DNA of 64,000 nt from Rhodanobacter sp. (GTDB lineage: Bacteria; Pseudomonadota; Gammaproteobacteria; Xanthomonadales; Rhodanobacteraceae). Below, piece by piece: positions 43,467-55,825 of this stretch. The stretch covers positions 248,001 to 312,000 of the forward strand of contig JANJTA010000035.1 in assembly GCA_024711345.1 (NCBI GenBank). The letters run 5' to 3'. Each line of letters opens with the position of its first letter. Position 1 is the first letter of the stretch. The notes beneath the pieces were generated by a model, which saw only the letters and a list, made by a program, of their open reading frames with translations, had not been told where the DNA came from and made no database searches. A program made the position numbers and the translations under genes.

Positions 43467-44756
43467 TCAGAGCCAGCGCGCGAACCAGTCGGCCGCGATG
43501 GCCGCCACCTGTTCCAGCGCGCCGGGTTCCTCGAACAAATGGGTGGCGCCCGGCACCACGGTGAGGCTTGCGCCCTGCGGCATCGCCGCCTGGGCCACCC
43601 GGTTGAGCTCCAGCACCTGCACGTCGGCGCCGCCCACGATCAGCAGCGTCGGCGCCTGCACGCGCGACAGGCTGGACGCATCGGCCAGATCCGGGCGTCC
43701 GCCGCGCGACACCACCGCGTCGACCTCGTCCGGCCGGGCCGCAGCCACCATCAGCGCCGCGGCGGCGCCCGTGCTGGCGCCGAACAGGCCACGCGGCAGA
43801 TCGCGCAGGGCGGGCTGCTGCCGCGCCCATTGCACCGCCGCGTCCAGTCGCCGGGCGAGCCGCGGCACGTCGAAGCGCGCCGCCGTGTCGCGGTCCTCCT
43901 GCGGCGTGAGCAGATCGAAGAGCAGCGTGGAAAAGCCGCGCCGATTCAGCACGGAGGCGACGTAACGATTGCGCGTGCTGTGCCGGCTGCTGCCGCTGCC
44001 GTGCACGAACAGCACCAGGCCACGCGGCGACGACGGCGAGACGAGATCGCCCTCCAGCACCACCTGCCCGGCGGGAATGCGGACCGGTCTTTCCGTCAGC
44101 GGAACCGAAGCCCCCTCGCCCACCGGCGCGGCCAGCAGGGCGACCACTTCCTCGTCGGTGACGCTGCCGAAATCGAGGTAATGCGAACCGACCGCGTGGA
44201 ACGGGCGCGGCGTCGCCAGGCAAATGACCTCGTCGGCCAGAGCGGACACGCGCGCCAGGCTGTCCGGCGCCGCCACGGGCACCGCGCAGACCAGTCGCGC
44301 CGGACCCTGCGCGCGAACCGCCTTCAACGCCGCCACCATCGTGGCGCCGGTCGCCAGGCCGTCATCGACCACGATGACCGTCCGCCCGGCAAGCGCCGTC
44401 GCGAGCCGGCCGGGGCGGTAACGCGCGCGGCGCTCGCGGATCAGCGCCAGCTCGCGCTGCGCAATGCGCCGGGTGTAGGTGGCGTCGGCGCCGGCCTCGG
44501 CGGCGTACTCGTTGAGCAGCACCTCGCCACGCTCGTCCACCGCACCGATGGCGAACTCGGGATTGCCCGGCGCGCCGAGCTTGCGCACCAGCACCACGTC
44601 GAGCTCGCCATCCAGCGCATCGGCGATGACCCGCCCGATCGGCACCGCGCCGCGCGGAATCGCCAGCACCACCGGCCGGGTGCCCCGGTAATGCGCCAGC
44701 GCGTCGGCCAGTTGCCGGCCGGCGTCGTCGCGATCGAGAAACGGCAGTGAGACCAT
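43467..44756 (-). CDS. Phosphoribosyltransferase fused to alpha/beta hydrolase
   Basis: 429 residues. The first 215 residues are a type I phosphoribosyltransferase, with the PRPP loop VIVVDDGLATGAT at about 120-132. Residues 216-429 form an alpha/beta hydrolase with the oxyanion strand LFVHGSGSSRHST, the nucleophile elbow LFGASTGAA and a C-terminal His near GATHLFEE. The fusion occurs in stress-related clusters next to erythromycin-esterase-like genes. The substrate of either half is unknown. Confidence 0.88.
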   Translation of the reverse strand: MVSLPFLDRDDAGRQLADALAHYRGTRPVVLAIPRGAVPIGRVIADALDGELDVVLVRKLGAPGNPEFAIGAVDERGEVLLNEYAAEAGADATYTRRIAQRELALIRERRARYRPGRLATALAGRTVIVVDDGLATGATMVAALKAVRAQGPARLVCAVPVAAPDSLARVSALADEVICLATPRPFHAVGSHYLDFGSVTDEEVVALLAAPVGEGASVPLTERPVRIPAGQVVLEGDLVSPSSPRGLVLFVHGSGSSRHSTRNRYVASVLNRRGFSTLLFDLLTPQEDRDTAARFDVPRLARRLDAAVQWARQQPALRDLPRGLFGASTGAAAALMVAAARPDEVDAVVSRGGRPDLADASSLSRVQAPTLLIVGGADVQVLELNRVAQAAMPQGASLTVVPGATHLFEEPGALEQVAAIAADWFARWL

Positions 44757-44918
44757 CGGGTTGCACTCCTGCGTGCGGCGCCCGGCGACGACGGCCGCAC
44801 CCGCAACCTACTGTGTGCCATCCACCGCCGCACTTGTTGACCTGCATCAACATGGCGCCCGGTTCCGCTGCCAAGCTGGCGCCGTCGCCGTCGTGGCGGC
44901 CGCTGCCGCGAGGCGCAC

Positions 44919-46250
44919 ATGATCGTCCGCCACCCTCCCCTGCTCGACACCATCCGCGACGCGGCGGTGCCGCTCGAGGGCGGCGATGGCGACTACGACC
45001 TGCTGCTGCGCATGGTGGGCGAACGCCCCTTCGTGTTGCTGGGCGAGGCCACCCACGGCACCCACGAGTTCTACGCGATGCGCGAGGAGATCACCCGCCG
45101 GCTGATCGGGGAACTCGGCTTCGATGCGGTAGCCGTGGAAGCCGACTGGCCCGACGCCTACCGTCTCAATCGCTACGTCTGCGGCGTCGGCGACGCCTCG
45201 ATCGACGACGCGTTCGGCGACTTCCAACGCTTCCCGACCTGGATGTGGCGCAACCACGCGGTACGCGGATTCATCCAGTGGCTGCAAGCCCGCAATGCGC
45301 AGCTGCCGGCTGCCGCACGGGCGGGTTTCTACGGCCTGGACCTGTACAGCCTGTACCGCTCCGCCGACGCGGTGATCGACTACCTCGAAGCGGTCGACCC
45401 CGACCAGGCGGTGCGCGCCCGCCGGCTCTACGTGGAACTGGACCACGTGCGCGAACCGCAAACCTACGGCTTCGAGGCCGCCAGCGGCCTGCGCCCGCCC
45501 TGCCGCGATGCCGCCGCGGCCCTGCTCGTCGACCTGCTGCGCAAGGCGCCGGCCTACCTGGCCGAAGACGGTCCGGCGGCGCAGGACGAGCAGTTCTTTG
45601 CCGAGCGCAACGCCTATGTCGTGCTCAATGCCGAGCAGTATTACCGCGCCATGTTCGGCCGCCGCAGCAACACCTGGAACCTGCGCGATGCGCACATGGT
45701 GGAGACGCTGTTCGCCCTGCGCCGGCACCTGCGCGCGCAGGGGCGGCAGGGCCGCATCGTGGTGTGGGCGCACAACTCGCACCTGGGCGACGCCCGCGCC
45801 ACGCAGATGGGCGAGCGCGGCGAATGGAACGTCGGCCAGCTGCTGCGCGAGCAGGCCGGCGCCGCGCAGGCCCTGCTGGTGGGTTTCACCACCTATACCG
45901 GCCACGTCACCGCCGCGCATGACTGGGACGCGCCGGCCGAACGGCGCTGGGTGCGCCCCGCGCACAAGGACAGCTGCGAGCACCTGTTCTACGCCAGCGG
46001 TCTGGACCGCTTCTTCCTGCCGCTGTCCGGCACGCTGGCCGACGAGCTGGCCGCGCCGCTGCTCGAACGGGCCATCGGCGTGGTGTACCGGCCCGAGACG
46101 GAGCTGGCCAGCCATTACTTCAGCGCCTCACTGAGCCGGCAATTCGACGCCCTGTTCCACCTCGACGAGACCAGCGCGGTCGAGCCGCTGGACATCACCG
46201 CACACCGGACCCGCCACGAGCCACCGGACACCTACCCCTCGGGCCTGTAG
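44919..46250 (+). CDS. Erythromycin esterase family protein
   Basis: 443 residues. Family motifs are LLGEATHGTHEFYAMREEI (conserved Glu and His), GFYGLDLYSLY and VVWAHNSHLGDARAT. The group hydrolyses macrolide lactones in a few cases, but most chromosomal members have unknown substrates, and the location suggests a general stress role. It diverges from the phosphoribosyltransferase fusion with 162 bp between the starts. An in-frame GTG/ATG alternative downstream is not needed. Confidence 0.87.
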   Translation: MIVRHPPLLDTIRDAAVPLEGGDGDYDLLLRMVGERPFVLLGEATHGTHEFYAMREEITRRLIGELGFDAVAVEADWPDAYRLNRYVCGVGDASIDDAFGDFQRFPTWMWRNHAVRGFIQWLQARNAQLPAAARAGFYGLDLYSLYRSADAVIDYLEAVDPDQAVRARRLYVELDHVREPQTYGFEAASGLRPPCRDAAAALLVDLLRKAPAYLAEDGPAAQDEQFFAERNAYVVLNAEQYYRAMFGRRSNTWNLRDAHMVETLFALRRHLRAQGRQGRIVVWAHNSHLGDARATQMGERGEWNVGQLLREQAGAAQALLVGFTTYTGHVTAAHDWDAPAERRWVRPAHKDSCEHLFYASGLDRFFLPLSGTLADELAAPLLERAIGVVYRPETELASHYFSASLSRQFDALFHLDETSAVEPLDITAHRTRHEPPDTYPSGL

Positions 46251-46276
46251 GCAACGGCGACCGCTTCCGCTTTGCC

Positions 46277-47095
46277 TCAGCGGGCGGCCGCCCGCGGGGC
46301 CAGTGCGGCCAGCCGGTCGAGTTCCGCCTCGACGAAGCCCGCCTGCAGCCGTGCCGGCCGGTTGAACGGGCCGCGCAGGCTCACGCCCATGTAGTCGCGC
46401 AGCAGGGCGAAGAACGTCTCGATCGGATCGAGGCGGTCACGCTCGCAGCAGTGGCGGTACCAGCGGGTGCCGGCGGCGACGTGGGCCACTTCCTCGCGCA
46501 GGATCACTTCCAGGATCGCCGCCGTGCGTTCGTCGCCGAGTCCGCGCAACCGCTCGATCATGCCGGGCGTGACATCCAGCCCGCGCGCTTCCAGCACGCG
46601 CGGCACCAGCGCCATCCGCGCGGTGTCGCTGCCGGCCGTCTTCGCAGCCATCTCCCACAGGCCGTCGTGGGCGTCGAAGTCGCCGTAGGCGTGGCCCAGT
46701 TCGGCCAGCCGGTCGGACAGCAGCGCGAAGTGGCGCGCCTCGTCATGGGCGCAGCTGGCCCAGTCGCGGTAGTACGCCGGCGGCATGCCGCGGAAGCGGT
46801 ACACCGCATCCCACGCCAGGTTGATCGCGTTGAATTCGATGTGCGCCACCGCATGCACCAGCGCCGCGCGACCTTCCGCACTGCCCAGCCCGCGCTGCGG
46901 CAACTGGCGGGCATCGACCAGCCGCGGCTGCGCCGGGCGGCCGGGCGGCCCGATCGGCTGGGGCGGCGGCGCGGCCGGGTCGGCCTGCAGGTTGCCGGCC
47001 AGCAAAGCCTGCCACGCCTGGCGGGTGAGACGCAGCTTTTCGGCGGGATCGGTGGCGTCGAGACAGGCCCTGGCGGCAGCGTGCAAGTCATTCAT
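46277..47095 (-). CDS. DUF455 family ferritin-like protein
   Basis: 272 residues. Pairs of Glu and His typical of a ferritin-like di-iron site are seen in HIEFNAINLAWD, HDEARHFALL and REEVAHVAAGTRW. DUF455 overlaps the MiaE-like ferritin group, but the substrate is not known. The start lies 11 bp downstream of a perfect palindrome whose right arm runs into the likely ribosome binding site, so the hairpin could limit translation. Confidence 0.88.
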   Translation of the reverse strand: MNDLHAAARACLDATDPAEKLRLTRQAWQALLAGNLQADPAAPPPQPIGPPGRPAQPRLVDARQLPQRGLGSAEGRAALVHAVAHIEFNAINLAWDAVYRFRGMPPAYYRDWASCAHDEARHFALLSDRLAELGHAYGDFDAHDGLWEMAAKTAGSDTARMALVPRVLEARGLDVTPGMIERLRGLGDERTAAILEVILREEVAHVAAGTRWYRHCCERDRLDPIETFFALLRDYMGVSLRGPFNRPARLQAGFVEAELDRLAALAPRAAAR

Positions 47096-47105
47096 GGCAT
47101 TTCCT

Positions 47106-47131
47106 GCAGGAGCGCACTTGTGCGCTCCTGC
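47106..47131. repeat. Perfect 12-bp palindrome, REP-like
   Basis: GCAGGAGCGCAC and its exact inverse are separated by TT. It is related to the GTAGGAGC elements at 4483 and 9574. It lies between purF and the DUF455 gene on the same transcript strand. Confidence 0.85.
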
Positions 47132-47147
47132 ATGGACGAAGCAGGGC

Positions 47148-48623
47148 TCAACCCGCCCGCCGCGCGGCCTTGGCGTCGTCCGAGCGCAGCATCTCGATCT
47201 GCGCCAGGTAGCTCTGGTCCAGTCCGGTGACGTACTCGCCGGAGAAGCACGAAGCGTCGAACTGCTTCAGCTCCTCGTTGCCGTCCTGCACTGCCCAGAT
47301 CAGGTCCTTCAGGTCCTGGTAGACCAGCCAGTCGGCGCCGATCGCCTGCTCGACCTCCTTCTCGGTGCGCCCGGCGGCGACCAGCTCCGAGGCCGACGGC
47401 ATGTCGATGCCGTACACGTTCGGATAGCGCACCGGCGGCGCGGCGGAGGCGAAGTAGACGTTCTTCGCGCCGGCGTCGCGGGCCATCTGGATGATCTGCT
47501 TCGAGGTGGTGCCGCGCACGATCGAGTCGTCCACCAGCAGCACGTTCTTCTTGCGGAACTCCAGGTCGATCGCGTTGAGCTTGCGGCGCACCGACTTCAC
47601 CCGCTCGCCCTGCCCCGGCATGATGAAGGTGCGGCCGATGTAGCGGTTCTTGACGAAGCCCTCGCGAAACGGCACGCCGAGCGCGCCGGCCAGCGCGCTG
47701 GCGGCGGTGCGCGCGGTGTCGGGGATCGGGATCACCGCGTCGATGCCGTGGTCGGGCCGCTCGCGCAGGATCTTCGCGGCCAGCTTCTCGCCCATGCGCA
47801 GGCGTGCCTTGTACACCGAGACGTCCTCGATCATCGAATCGGGCCGGGCCAGGTAGACGTATTCGAAGATGCACGGCGTGTGCGGCGCGCCCTCGGCGCA
47901 GCGGCGGGTATACAGCTGGCCGGCGTCGGTGATGATCACCGCCTCGCCCGGCGCCACGTCGCGGATGCGCTTGAAACCCAGGATGTCCAGCGCCACCGAC
48001 TCGGACGCCACCGCGTACTCGCGGCCCTCGCCGCTGATCCGCTCGCCCAGCACCAGCGGGCGGATGCCGTTGGGATCGCGGAACGCGATCAGGCCGTAGC
48101 CCAGCAGCAGCGCGAGACAGGCGTAGCCGCCGCGCGCGCGCGCATGCACGCCGGCCACCGCCTTGAAGATGTGGTCGGGGGTCAGCTCCATGCGGTCCTG
48201 GATCTGCAGCTCGTGCGCCAGCACGTTCAGCAGCACCTCGGAATCGGAGTCCGTGTTGATGTGGCGGCGGTCGTCCTGGAACATCTCGCGGCGCAGCGCG
48301 TCGGTGTTGACCAGGTTGCCGTTGTGCGCGAACGCGATGCCGTAGGGCGAATTGACGTAGAACGGCTGCGCCTCCGCCGAGCCTTCCGAGCCGGCAGTGG
48401 GGTAGCGGCAGTGGCCGATGCCGATGCGTCCGCGCAGCCCGCTCATCGAACTCTGCCCGAACACGTCGCGCACCAGTCCGTTGCCCTTGTGCAGGCGCAG
48501 CCGCGCGCCGTCCACGGTGGCGATGCCGGCCGCGTCCTGGCCGCGGTGCTGCAGCACCGTCAGGCCGTCATAGAGCGCCGATGCCACTTCGGTGGTACCG
48601 ACGATGCCGATGATTCCGCACAT
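47148..48623 (-). CDS. purF: Amidophosphoribosyltransferase
   Basis: 491 residues. The catalytic Cys2 follows the initiator Met (MCGIIGIVG) in the glutamine amidotransferase domain. The phosphoribosyltransferase half carries [15 protein letters not shown]. The enzyme makes 5-phosphoribosylamine, the first step of purine synthesis. It follows cvpA by 27 bp, the usual cvpA-purF order. Confidence 0.97.
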   Translation of the reverse strand: MCGIIGIVGTTEVASALYDGLTVLQHRGQDAAGIATVDGARLRLHKGNGLVRDVFGQSSMSGLRGRIGIGHCRYPTAGSEGSAEAQPFYVNSPYGIAFAHNGNLVNTDALRREMFQDDRRHINTDSDSEVLLNVLAHELQIQDRMELTPDHIFKAVAGVHARARGGYACLALLLGYGLIAFRDPNGIRPLVLGERISGEGREYAVASESVALDILGFKRIRDVAPGEAVIITDAGQLYTRRCAEGAPHTPCIFEYVYLARPDSMIEDVSVYKARLRMGEKLAAKILRERPDHGIDAVIPIPDTARTAASALAGALGVPFREGFVKNRYIGRTFIMPGQGERVKSVRRKLNAIDLEFRKKNVLLVDDSIVRGTTSKQIIQMARDAGAKNVYFASAAPPVRYPNVYGIDMPSASELVAAGRTEKEVEQAIGADWLVYQDLKDLIWAVQDGNEELKQFDASCFSGEYVTGLDQSYLAQIEMLRSDDAKAARRAG

Positions 48624-48650
48624 GGTTTGTTGCCTGCTTCAGAGGATGAT

Positions 48651-49280
48651 TCAGAAAGTCCCGGACGGCCCGGCCGTGCCGGCCGCCGCCGGTAACGCCG
48701 GATGCCGCGCGCTGGCGGCCGGCGCAGGCGCCTTGCCGGATATGGGGGCTGGCCGCGCGGCCGGCAAGCCGGACCACCGGCCGAGCGTCGCCGGCGGGTG
48801 GAGGTATTCGCGCACGCCCGGCGGCACCTGCTGGCCCAGCCAGGCCGCCATGTGCTGGAAGTGCGGCAACAGTACCGACTGCCGCCACCACGGATCGCGC
48901 GTGAATGCGGTGAAGCCGACCAGGAACACCAGCACGGTCACCAGCAGCACGCCGCGCGCGAAGCCGAACAGCATGCCCAGCAGCCGGTCGGTGCCGGACA
49001 ACCCGGTGCTCTCGATCAGCCTGCCGATCACGAAACGCAACAGCGCGCCGAGTATCAGCACGGCGACGAAGCACAACCCGTAGGCCACGATGACCCGCGC
49101 CGACGGCAGCTCGATCACGTGCTCCAGCCGTGCCGCCGCGGCGGGACCGAGCATCCACGCCACCCAGAACGCGGCAATCCAGATCGCCAGCGCCAGCACT
49201 TCGGAGATCAGGCCGCGCCACAGCCCGACGAAGACTGACAGGGCCAGCACGCCAAGGATGATGTAGTCGGTCCCGTTCAT
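48651..49280 (-). CDS. cvpA: CvpA family membrane protein
   Basis: 209 residues with four membrane helices in the first 150, containing the family pattern DYIILGVLALSVFVGLWRG and FGFARG. The C-terminal 50 residues are Pro/Ala-rich and probably disordered. CvpA is linked to purine operons and envelope stress (colicin V production). It lies between the SPOR gene and purF. Confidence 0.93.
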   Translation of the reverse strand: MNGTDYIILGVLALSVFVGLWRGLISEVLALAIWIAAFWVAWMLGPAAAARLEHVIELPSARVIVAYGLCFVAVLILGALLRFVIGRLIESTGLSGTDRLLGMLFGFARGVLLVTVLVFLVGFTAFTRDPWWRQSVLLPHFQHMAAWLGQQVPPGVREYLHPPATLGRWSGLPAARPAPISGKAPAPAASARHPALPAAAGTAGPSGTF

Positions 49281-49319
49281 CCGTTCATCCGCCCGGGTTG
49301 CGTGCCGGCGCCAGTACGC

Positions 49320-50348
49320 TCAGGGCACCGGCACGACGTTGCCGTCGATACCGAGCTTCGCCTTGATCTGGTCGTGCACGCGCTGCGCGTCGGCGCGCTG
49401 GGTCTGCGGGCCGGCCCGCACCCGCCACAAGCGCCGGCCACCGGATTGCACCGAATCGACGAAGCCGTCGAAGCCGTTCGCACGCAGCTTGTCGCGCAGC
49501 GCATTCGCATCGGCCTGCTCGCTCATCGCCGCCAGTTGCACGGCCCAGCCGCCCGCCTTGGCGGTGCTCGTGGCCGCAGGCGTCGAAGTCGCCGCCGCGC
49601 TGCTTTCGCGGCTGGCGTCCTGTTCGAGCCGGGCCGGCACGCCGGGGATCGACTGGGTGATCTTCAGGCGCGCAGCCTCGGCCGCGGCGCGCGTCTCGAA
49701 CGGCCCGGCGGTGACCAGGGTGCGCGGCTGGCCGGCCTGGGTGATGGCGTGGCCGCTGACCGGATAACCCAGCGCCCGCACCCGACGTTCCAGGCTGGCG
49801 GCGCCGGCCGCACTGGCGTAGGCGCTGAGGTTCAGCGTGTAGTTGCCGCGCGCCGGCGCAGCCGTCGGGGCCGCGGCCCCCGGCTTGGGCGGTGGCGCGA
49901 TCGCCACGGTCTGCGGCTTGGTCGCCGGCGCCGTGGCGGTGTTCGCACTGGTCGGCGTCGGGGTGGTCTGCTGCGGAATCACCGGCTGGCTGGGCGAGGT
50001 ACCCGAGCCGATGGTCACCGTGGTCGGTTGCGGCGGCTTGCCGGCCTCGGGGTCGGTTTCCACGTCGCGCGGGCGGCTGGAGCCGATGTTCACCGTGGCC
50101 AGCCGGTCGCTGGAGGCCGGGGGCGCCGACGGCGACGGTGCGCTGGCGGCACTGGCGGCGCCCGCCGCCGTGGCGTCCGGCGCCAGGCTCATGGTGCGCG
50201 TCTGCAGGTCGCGGTCCGGCGCTGGCGGGATCGCCAGGCTGACCGCCTGGTCGCCGCCCGGGGCCGGCGGGGTACTGGAAAAGAACATCGGCACGAACAG
50301 AACCGCCAGCGCGATCAGGACGGCGGCTCCCAGCAGGCGTGTTTTCAA
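49320..50348 (-). CDS. SPOR domain protein, DedD-like
   Basis: About 342 residues if the TTG at 50348 (KTRLLGAAVLI follows) is used, with GGAG 7 bases upstream. The in-frame ATG at 50390 adds 14 residues unlike the family. A single membrane helix at the N-terminus is followed by a long Ala/Pro/Thr linker (about 25-180). Two SPOR-like segments follow (YTLNLSAYASAAGAASL and WAVQLAAMSEQADANAL); the C-terminal one would bind denuded septal peptidoglycan. The order folC-dedD-cvpA-purF is conserved. Confidence 0.88.
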   Translation of the reverse strand: MKTRLLGAAVLIALAVLFVPMFFSSTPPAPGGDQAVSLAIPPAPDRDLQTRTMSLAPDATAAGAASAASAPSPSAPPASSDRLATVNIGSSRPRDVETDPEAGKPPQPTTVTIGSGTSPSQPVIPQQTTPTPTSANTATAPATKPQTVAIAPPPKPGAAAPTAAPARGNYTLNLSAYASAAGAASLERRVRALGYPVSGHAITQAGQPRTLVTAGPFETRAAAEAARLKITQSIPGVPARLEQDASRESSAAATSTPAATSTAKAGGWAVQLAAMSEQADANALRDKLRANGFDGFVDSVQSGGRRLWRVRAGPQTQRADAQRVHDQIKAKLGIDGNVVPVP

Positions 50349-50425
50349 GTTTTCGCTCCAGGGCGGCAAACGCGGTGCGCAACGACGCAATTATACCTGC
50401 CCGCGCCGGGCGCCATGGGCCACCC

Positions 50426-51700
50426 TCAGCCGATGCGTTCAGCGAGCACCGCGCTGGCCACGAAGAACGAGCCGAACGCGAGGATGCGCTCGTGCGGCTG
50501 CGCGGCGGCGCGTGCCGCCGCCAGCGCGGTGGCCACGTCGGCATGCGCGTCGTAGCGTGCCTGCGGCAGCACCTGGTGCAGCACCGCGGCCAGCGCGGCC
50601 ACCGGCATGCCGCGCGGGGTGGCCCGCTCCAGCCCGGCGAGGTGCCAATGGTCGATGCGCGGGCCGAGCGCGCCGATCACCCCGGCCACGTCCTTGTCCG
50701 CCAGCGCGCCATACACCGCATGCACCCGCGTGGGTGGCTGCGCGTCCAGCCACTCGGCCAGCGCGCGGGCGGCCTGCGGGTTGTGGCCCACATCCACGAT
50801 CACCGGCGGCGCGCCGCCGATCGACTGCAACCGCGCCGGTACCCGCACCTCATGCAGGCCCGCGCTGACCGCCGCGAAGAAACTGCTGGGCGTGAACGCC
50901 TCCAGGCCAAGCGTATGCAACGCGGCGATCGCCGCGGCCGCATTGGCGTACTGCACCGGCGCGGCCAGCGCCGGGTCGGGCAGCTCCATCGCGCTGCCGT
51001 CGCGGTGGCGCCAGCGCCAGCCGTCCTGGTGACGCTCGATGCTGAAATCGATACCGGCCCGCTCGACCCGCGTACCCCGCTCGGCCAGCGCATCGAGCAG
51101 TCCGGCCGGCGGGTCCGGCTCGCCCACGATCGCCGGCCGTCCGGCGCGCGCGATGCCGGCCTTCTCGCGTCCGATGCTGTCGCGGTCCGGGCCCAGCCAT
51201 TCCATGTGGTCCAGGTCCACCGTGGTGATTACCGCCACGTCGGCGTCGACGATGTTGACCGCATCCAGCCGCCCGCCCAGGCCGACCTCCAGCACCGCCA
51301 CGTCCAGCGCGGCCCGGGCGAACAGGTCCAGCGCGGCCAGCGCGCCGAACTCGAAATAGGTCAACGGCACGCTGCCGCGCGCCGCCTCGATCCGCTCGAA
51401 CGAGGCGATCAGTGCGGCGTCATCGGCATCCACGCCGTCGATGCGCACGCGCTCGTTGTATTCCAGCAGATGCGGCGAGGTGAACGCGCCCACGCGCAGG
51501 TCGGCGGCTCGCAGCATCGCCTCCAGCAGGGCCACGGTGGACCCCTTGCCGTTGGTGCCGCCTACCGTGATCACCCGTTTCGCCGGCGCCGGCGCCCCCA
51601 TCCGGCGCCAGACCTCGCGTACCCGATCCAGTCCCAGCTCGATGCTGTGGACGTTGACATGTTCCTGGTACGCCAGCCATTCGGCGAGGGTGCGACTCAT
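50426..51700 (-). CDS. folC: Bifunctional folylpolyglutamate/dihydrofolate synthase
   Basis: 424 residues. The Mur-ligase-like P-loop is TVGGTNGKGSTV (about 43-54), and SPHLLEYNERVRIDG and DVGHNPQAA are family signatures. The enzyme adds glutamate to dihydropteroate and folates. It is the first gene of the folC-dedD-cvpA-purF run. Confidence 0.95.
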   Translation of the reverse strand: MSRTLAEWLAYQEHVNVHSIELGLDRVREVWRRMGAPAPAKRVITVGGTNGKGSTVALLEAMLRAADLRVGAFTSPHLLEYNERVRIDGVDADDAALIASFERIEAARGSVPLTYFEFGALAALDLFARAALDVAVLEVGLGGRLDAVNIVDADVAVITTVDLDHMEWLGPDRDSIGREKAGIARAGRPAIVGEPDPPAGLLDALAERGTRVERAGIDFSIERHQDGWRWRHRDGSAMELPDPALAAPVQYANAAAAIAALHTLGLEAFTPSSFFAAVSAGLHEVRVPARLQSIGGAPPVIVDVGHNPQAARALAEWLDAQPPTRVHAVYGALADKDVAGVIGALGPRIDHWHLAGLERATPRGMPVAALAAVLHQVLPQARYDAHADVATALAAARAAAQPHERILAFGSFFVASAVLAERIG

Positions 51701-51798
51701 GCAGTGACTTCATGCAAACGGGGAGCACAAAGCTTAAAGCATCACCCGAACAAACGAACGAATGAACGTCGCTTGCGCCGCCCGTGGCGGGCACGGCG

Positions 51799-54380
<2,582 letters not shown>

Positions 54381-54384
<4 letters not shown>

Positions 54385-54806
54385 GACTTCACCTCATCGT
54401 CGCCCAGGGCGCGCAGGATCGGGCATTGCTCCGGCTTGCCATGCCCCGGGCACGACGCCACCAGCTGCGCCAGGCCGTCGCGCACGCGCTGCAGTTCGGC
54501 GATGCGCTGCTCGATCGCCGCCAGCCGCCGCTGCGCACGTTGCTTCACTGCTTTCACCCCGTGCTGGCGATCGGCCGACAAGGCCAGCAACTCGCGGATC
54601 TCCTCCAGCGTGAAGCCCAGCTCCTTGGCGCGGCGGATGAAGCGCAACTGCACCACCGCGCCCTCGCCGTAGCTGCGATAACCGGACGCCCGCCGCTGCG
54701 GCTCGGGCAGCAGGCCCTCGCGCTCGTAGAAACGGATCGTGTCGATCGCCACGCCGACGCGCTTGGCGACGGCACCGATGGTCAGGGGAGAGCTTTGCGT
54801 GTTCAT
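54381..54806 (-). CDS. MerR family heavy-metal-responsive regulator
   Basis: 141 residues from the ATG at 54806 ([11 protein letters not shown]); a longer frame to 54845 would include the promoter. The winged HTH is at about 8-70 ([16 protein letters not shown]). A dimer helix follows. The C-terminal metal-loop reads [13 protein letters not shown], like CueR/HmrR-type regulators with two cysteines. It is the first gene of a two-gene operon with the copper ATPase. Confidence 0.9.
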
Positions 54807-54813
54807 GCGGCAT

Positions 54814-54845
54814 AGTCTAGACCATGGATCAAGGTCCATGGTCAA
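54814..54845 (-). promoter_or_regulatory. MerR-type promoter and operator
   Basis: On the minus strand TTGACC (54845-54840) and TAGACT (54819-54814) are separated by 20 bp, the overlong spacer typical of MerR-activated promoters. Within it lies the perfect dyad GACCATGGA-CCTTGA-TCCATGGTC (54820-54843). The predicted transcript start would be within a base or two of the regulator ATG at 54806, implying a leaderless or nearly leaderless mRNA. Confidence 0.8.
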
Positions 54846-54914
54846 GCCCTTTTGCGGGGCCGCTCGGGCAGCCGGGGCGCATCGGCCACCAGGCCGCCGG
54901 CCGACCCTGTCGGC

Positions 54915-55688
54915 TCAGGCGACCCGCTGCCTGCCGTAACCGGTGGGCGTGACGCCCATCATCCGGCGAAACATCGCGCAGAAGGCGCTGCAACTCGCAT
55001 AGCCGGCATCACGCGCCACGCTCTTGATCGACGCCCCCGCATTCAGCCGGTTCAACGCACGGGCCAACCGGACGTGCTGGCGCCAGCGCACGAAATTCAT
55101 CTTCAACTCGCTCTCGAACAGGCGCGCCAGGGTCCGGCTGCTCGCGCCGACCTGTTGCGCCAGCTGGTCCAGGGTATCGGCCCGGATCGGGTCGGCCAGC
55201 AGACGACTGCATACCTTCTTCAATCGCGGATCCGACGGCGCGGGAATGTGGATGGCGGTCTCATCGGCGCCATGCAACTCGTGCAGAAGCAGCGGCAACA
55301 TCATGCGCATGCGTTGCGCATCCCGGGTTTCGTGCGCGCTCACGATCGCCAGGATGAGTTCGCGGAGCAGGTCCGTGATCGCAAGAATCCTGCAGCGGTC
55401 GCCGAGCGGCGCTCCGGCGTCCCGGTCCAGATACAGCGTGCGTATCGCGACATGGCCTTCCATGCGGATCTCATGCGGCACCGCCGCGGGGACCCACAGC
55501 GAACGCTGCGGCGGCACGATCCAGACGCCTTCGCGGGTGGTTACCTGCATCACGCCCGACGCGGCGTAGATGAGCTGTCCACGCTTGTGCCGATGCCGCG
55601 GAACCAGGCGCCCCCGCGGGTAATCCTTGGCCAGTGCGGTTACCGGCCACGCCCGGGCCGAGCCGGCACGCTGTCTGGAATGCGACAT
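54915..55688 (-). CDS. AraC family transcriptional regulator
   Basis: 257 residues from the ATG at 55688, preceded by GGAGG at 8 bases. The N-terminal cupin-like sensor (LVPRHRHKRGQLIYAASG) is followed by two C-terminal HTH motifs (TLDQLAQQVGASSRTLARLFE and SIKSVARDAGYASCSAF). It resembles the single-cupin AraC subgroup that controls efflux or small-molecule genes. It diverges from the DUF1501-like gene. Confidence 0.88.
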   Translation of the reverse strand: MSHSRQRAGSARAWPVTALAKDYPRGRLVPRHRHKRGQLIYAASGVMQVTTREGVWIVPPQRSLWVPAAVPHEIRMEGHVAIRTLYLDRDAGAPLGDRCRILAITDLLRELILAIVSAHETRDAQRMRMMLPLLLHELHGADETAIHIPAPSDPRLKKVCSRLLADPIRADTLDQLAQQVGASSRTLARLFESELKMNFVRWRQHVRLARALNRLNAGASIKSVARDAGYASCSAFCAMFRRMMGVTPTGYGRQRVA

Positions 55689-55825
55689 AGCATGGCCTCC
55701 TGTCGATATGCAGACACCACTACGCTGAATTCTGGGCGCGGGGCTGCTCCACCGCAACGCCGGATCCGGGCTTTGCCGGGACACCACGGCACCCTCATGA
55801 GACAGACGCACCTGAAGGTCAGGCG

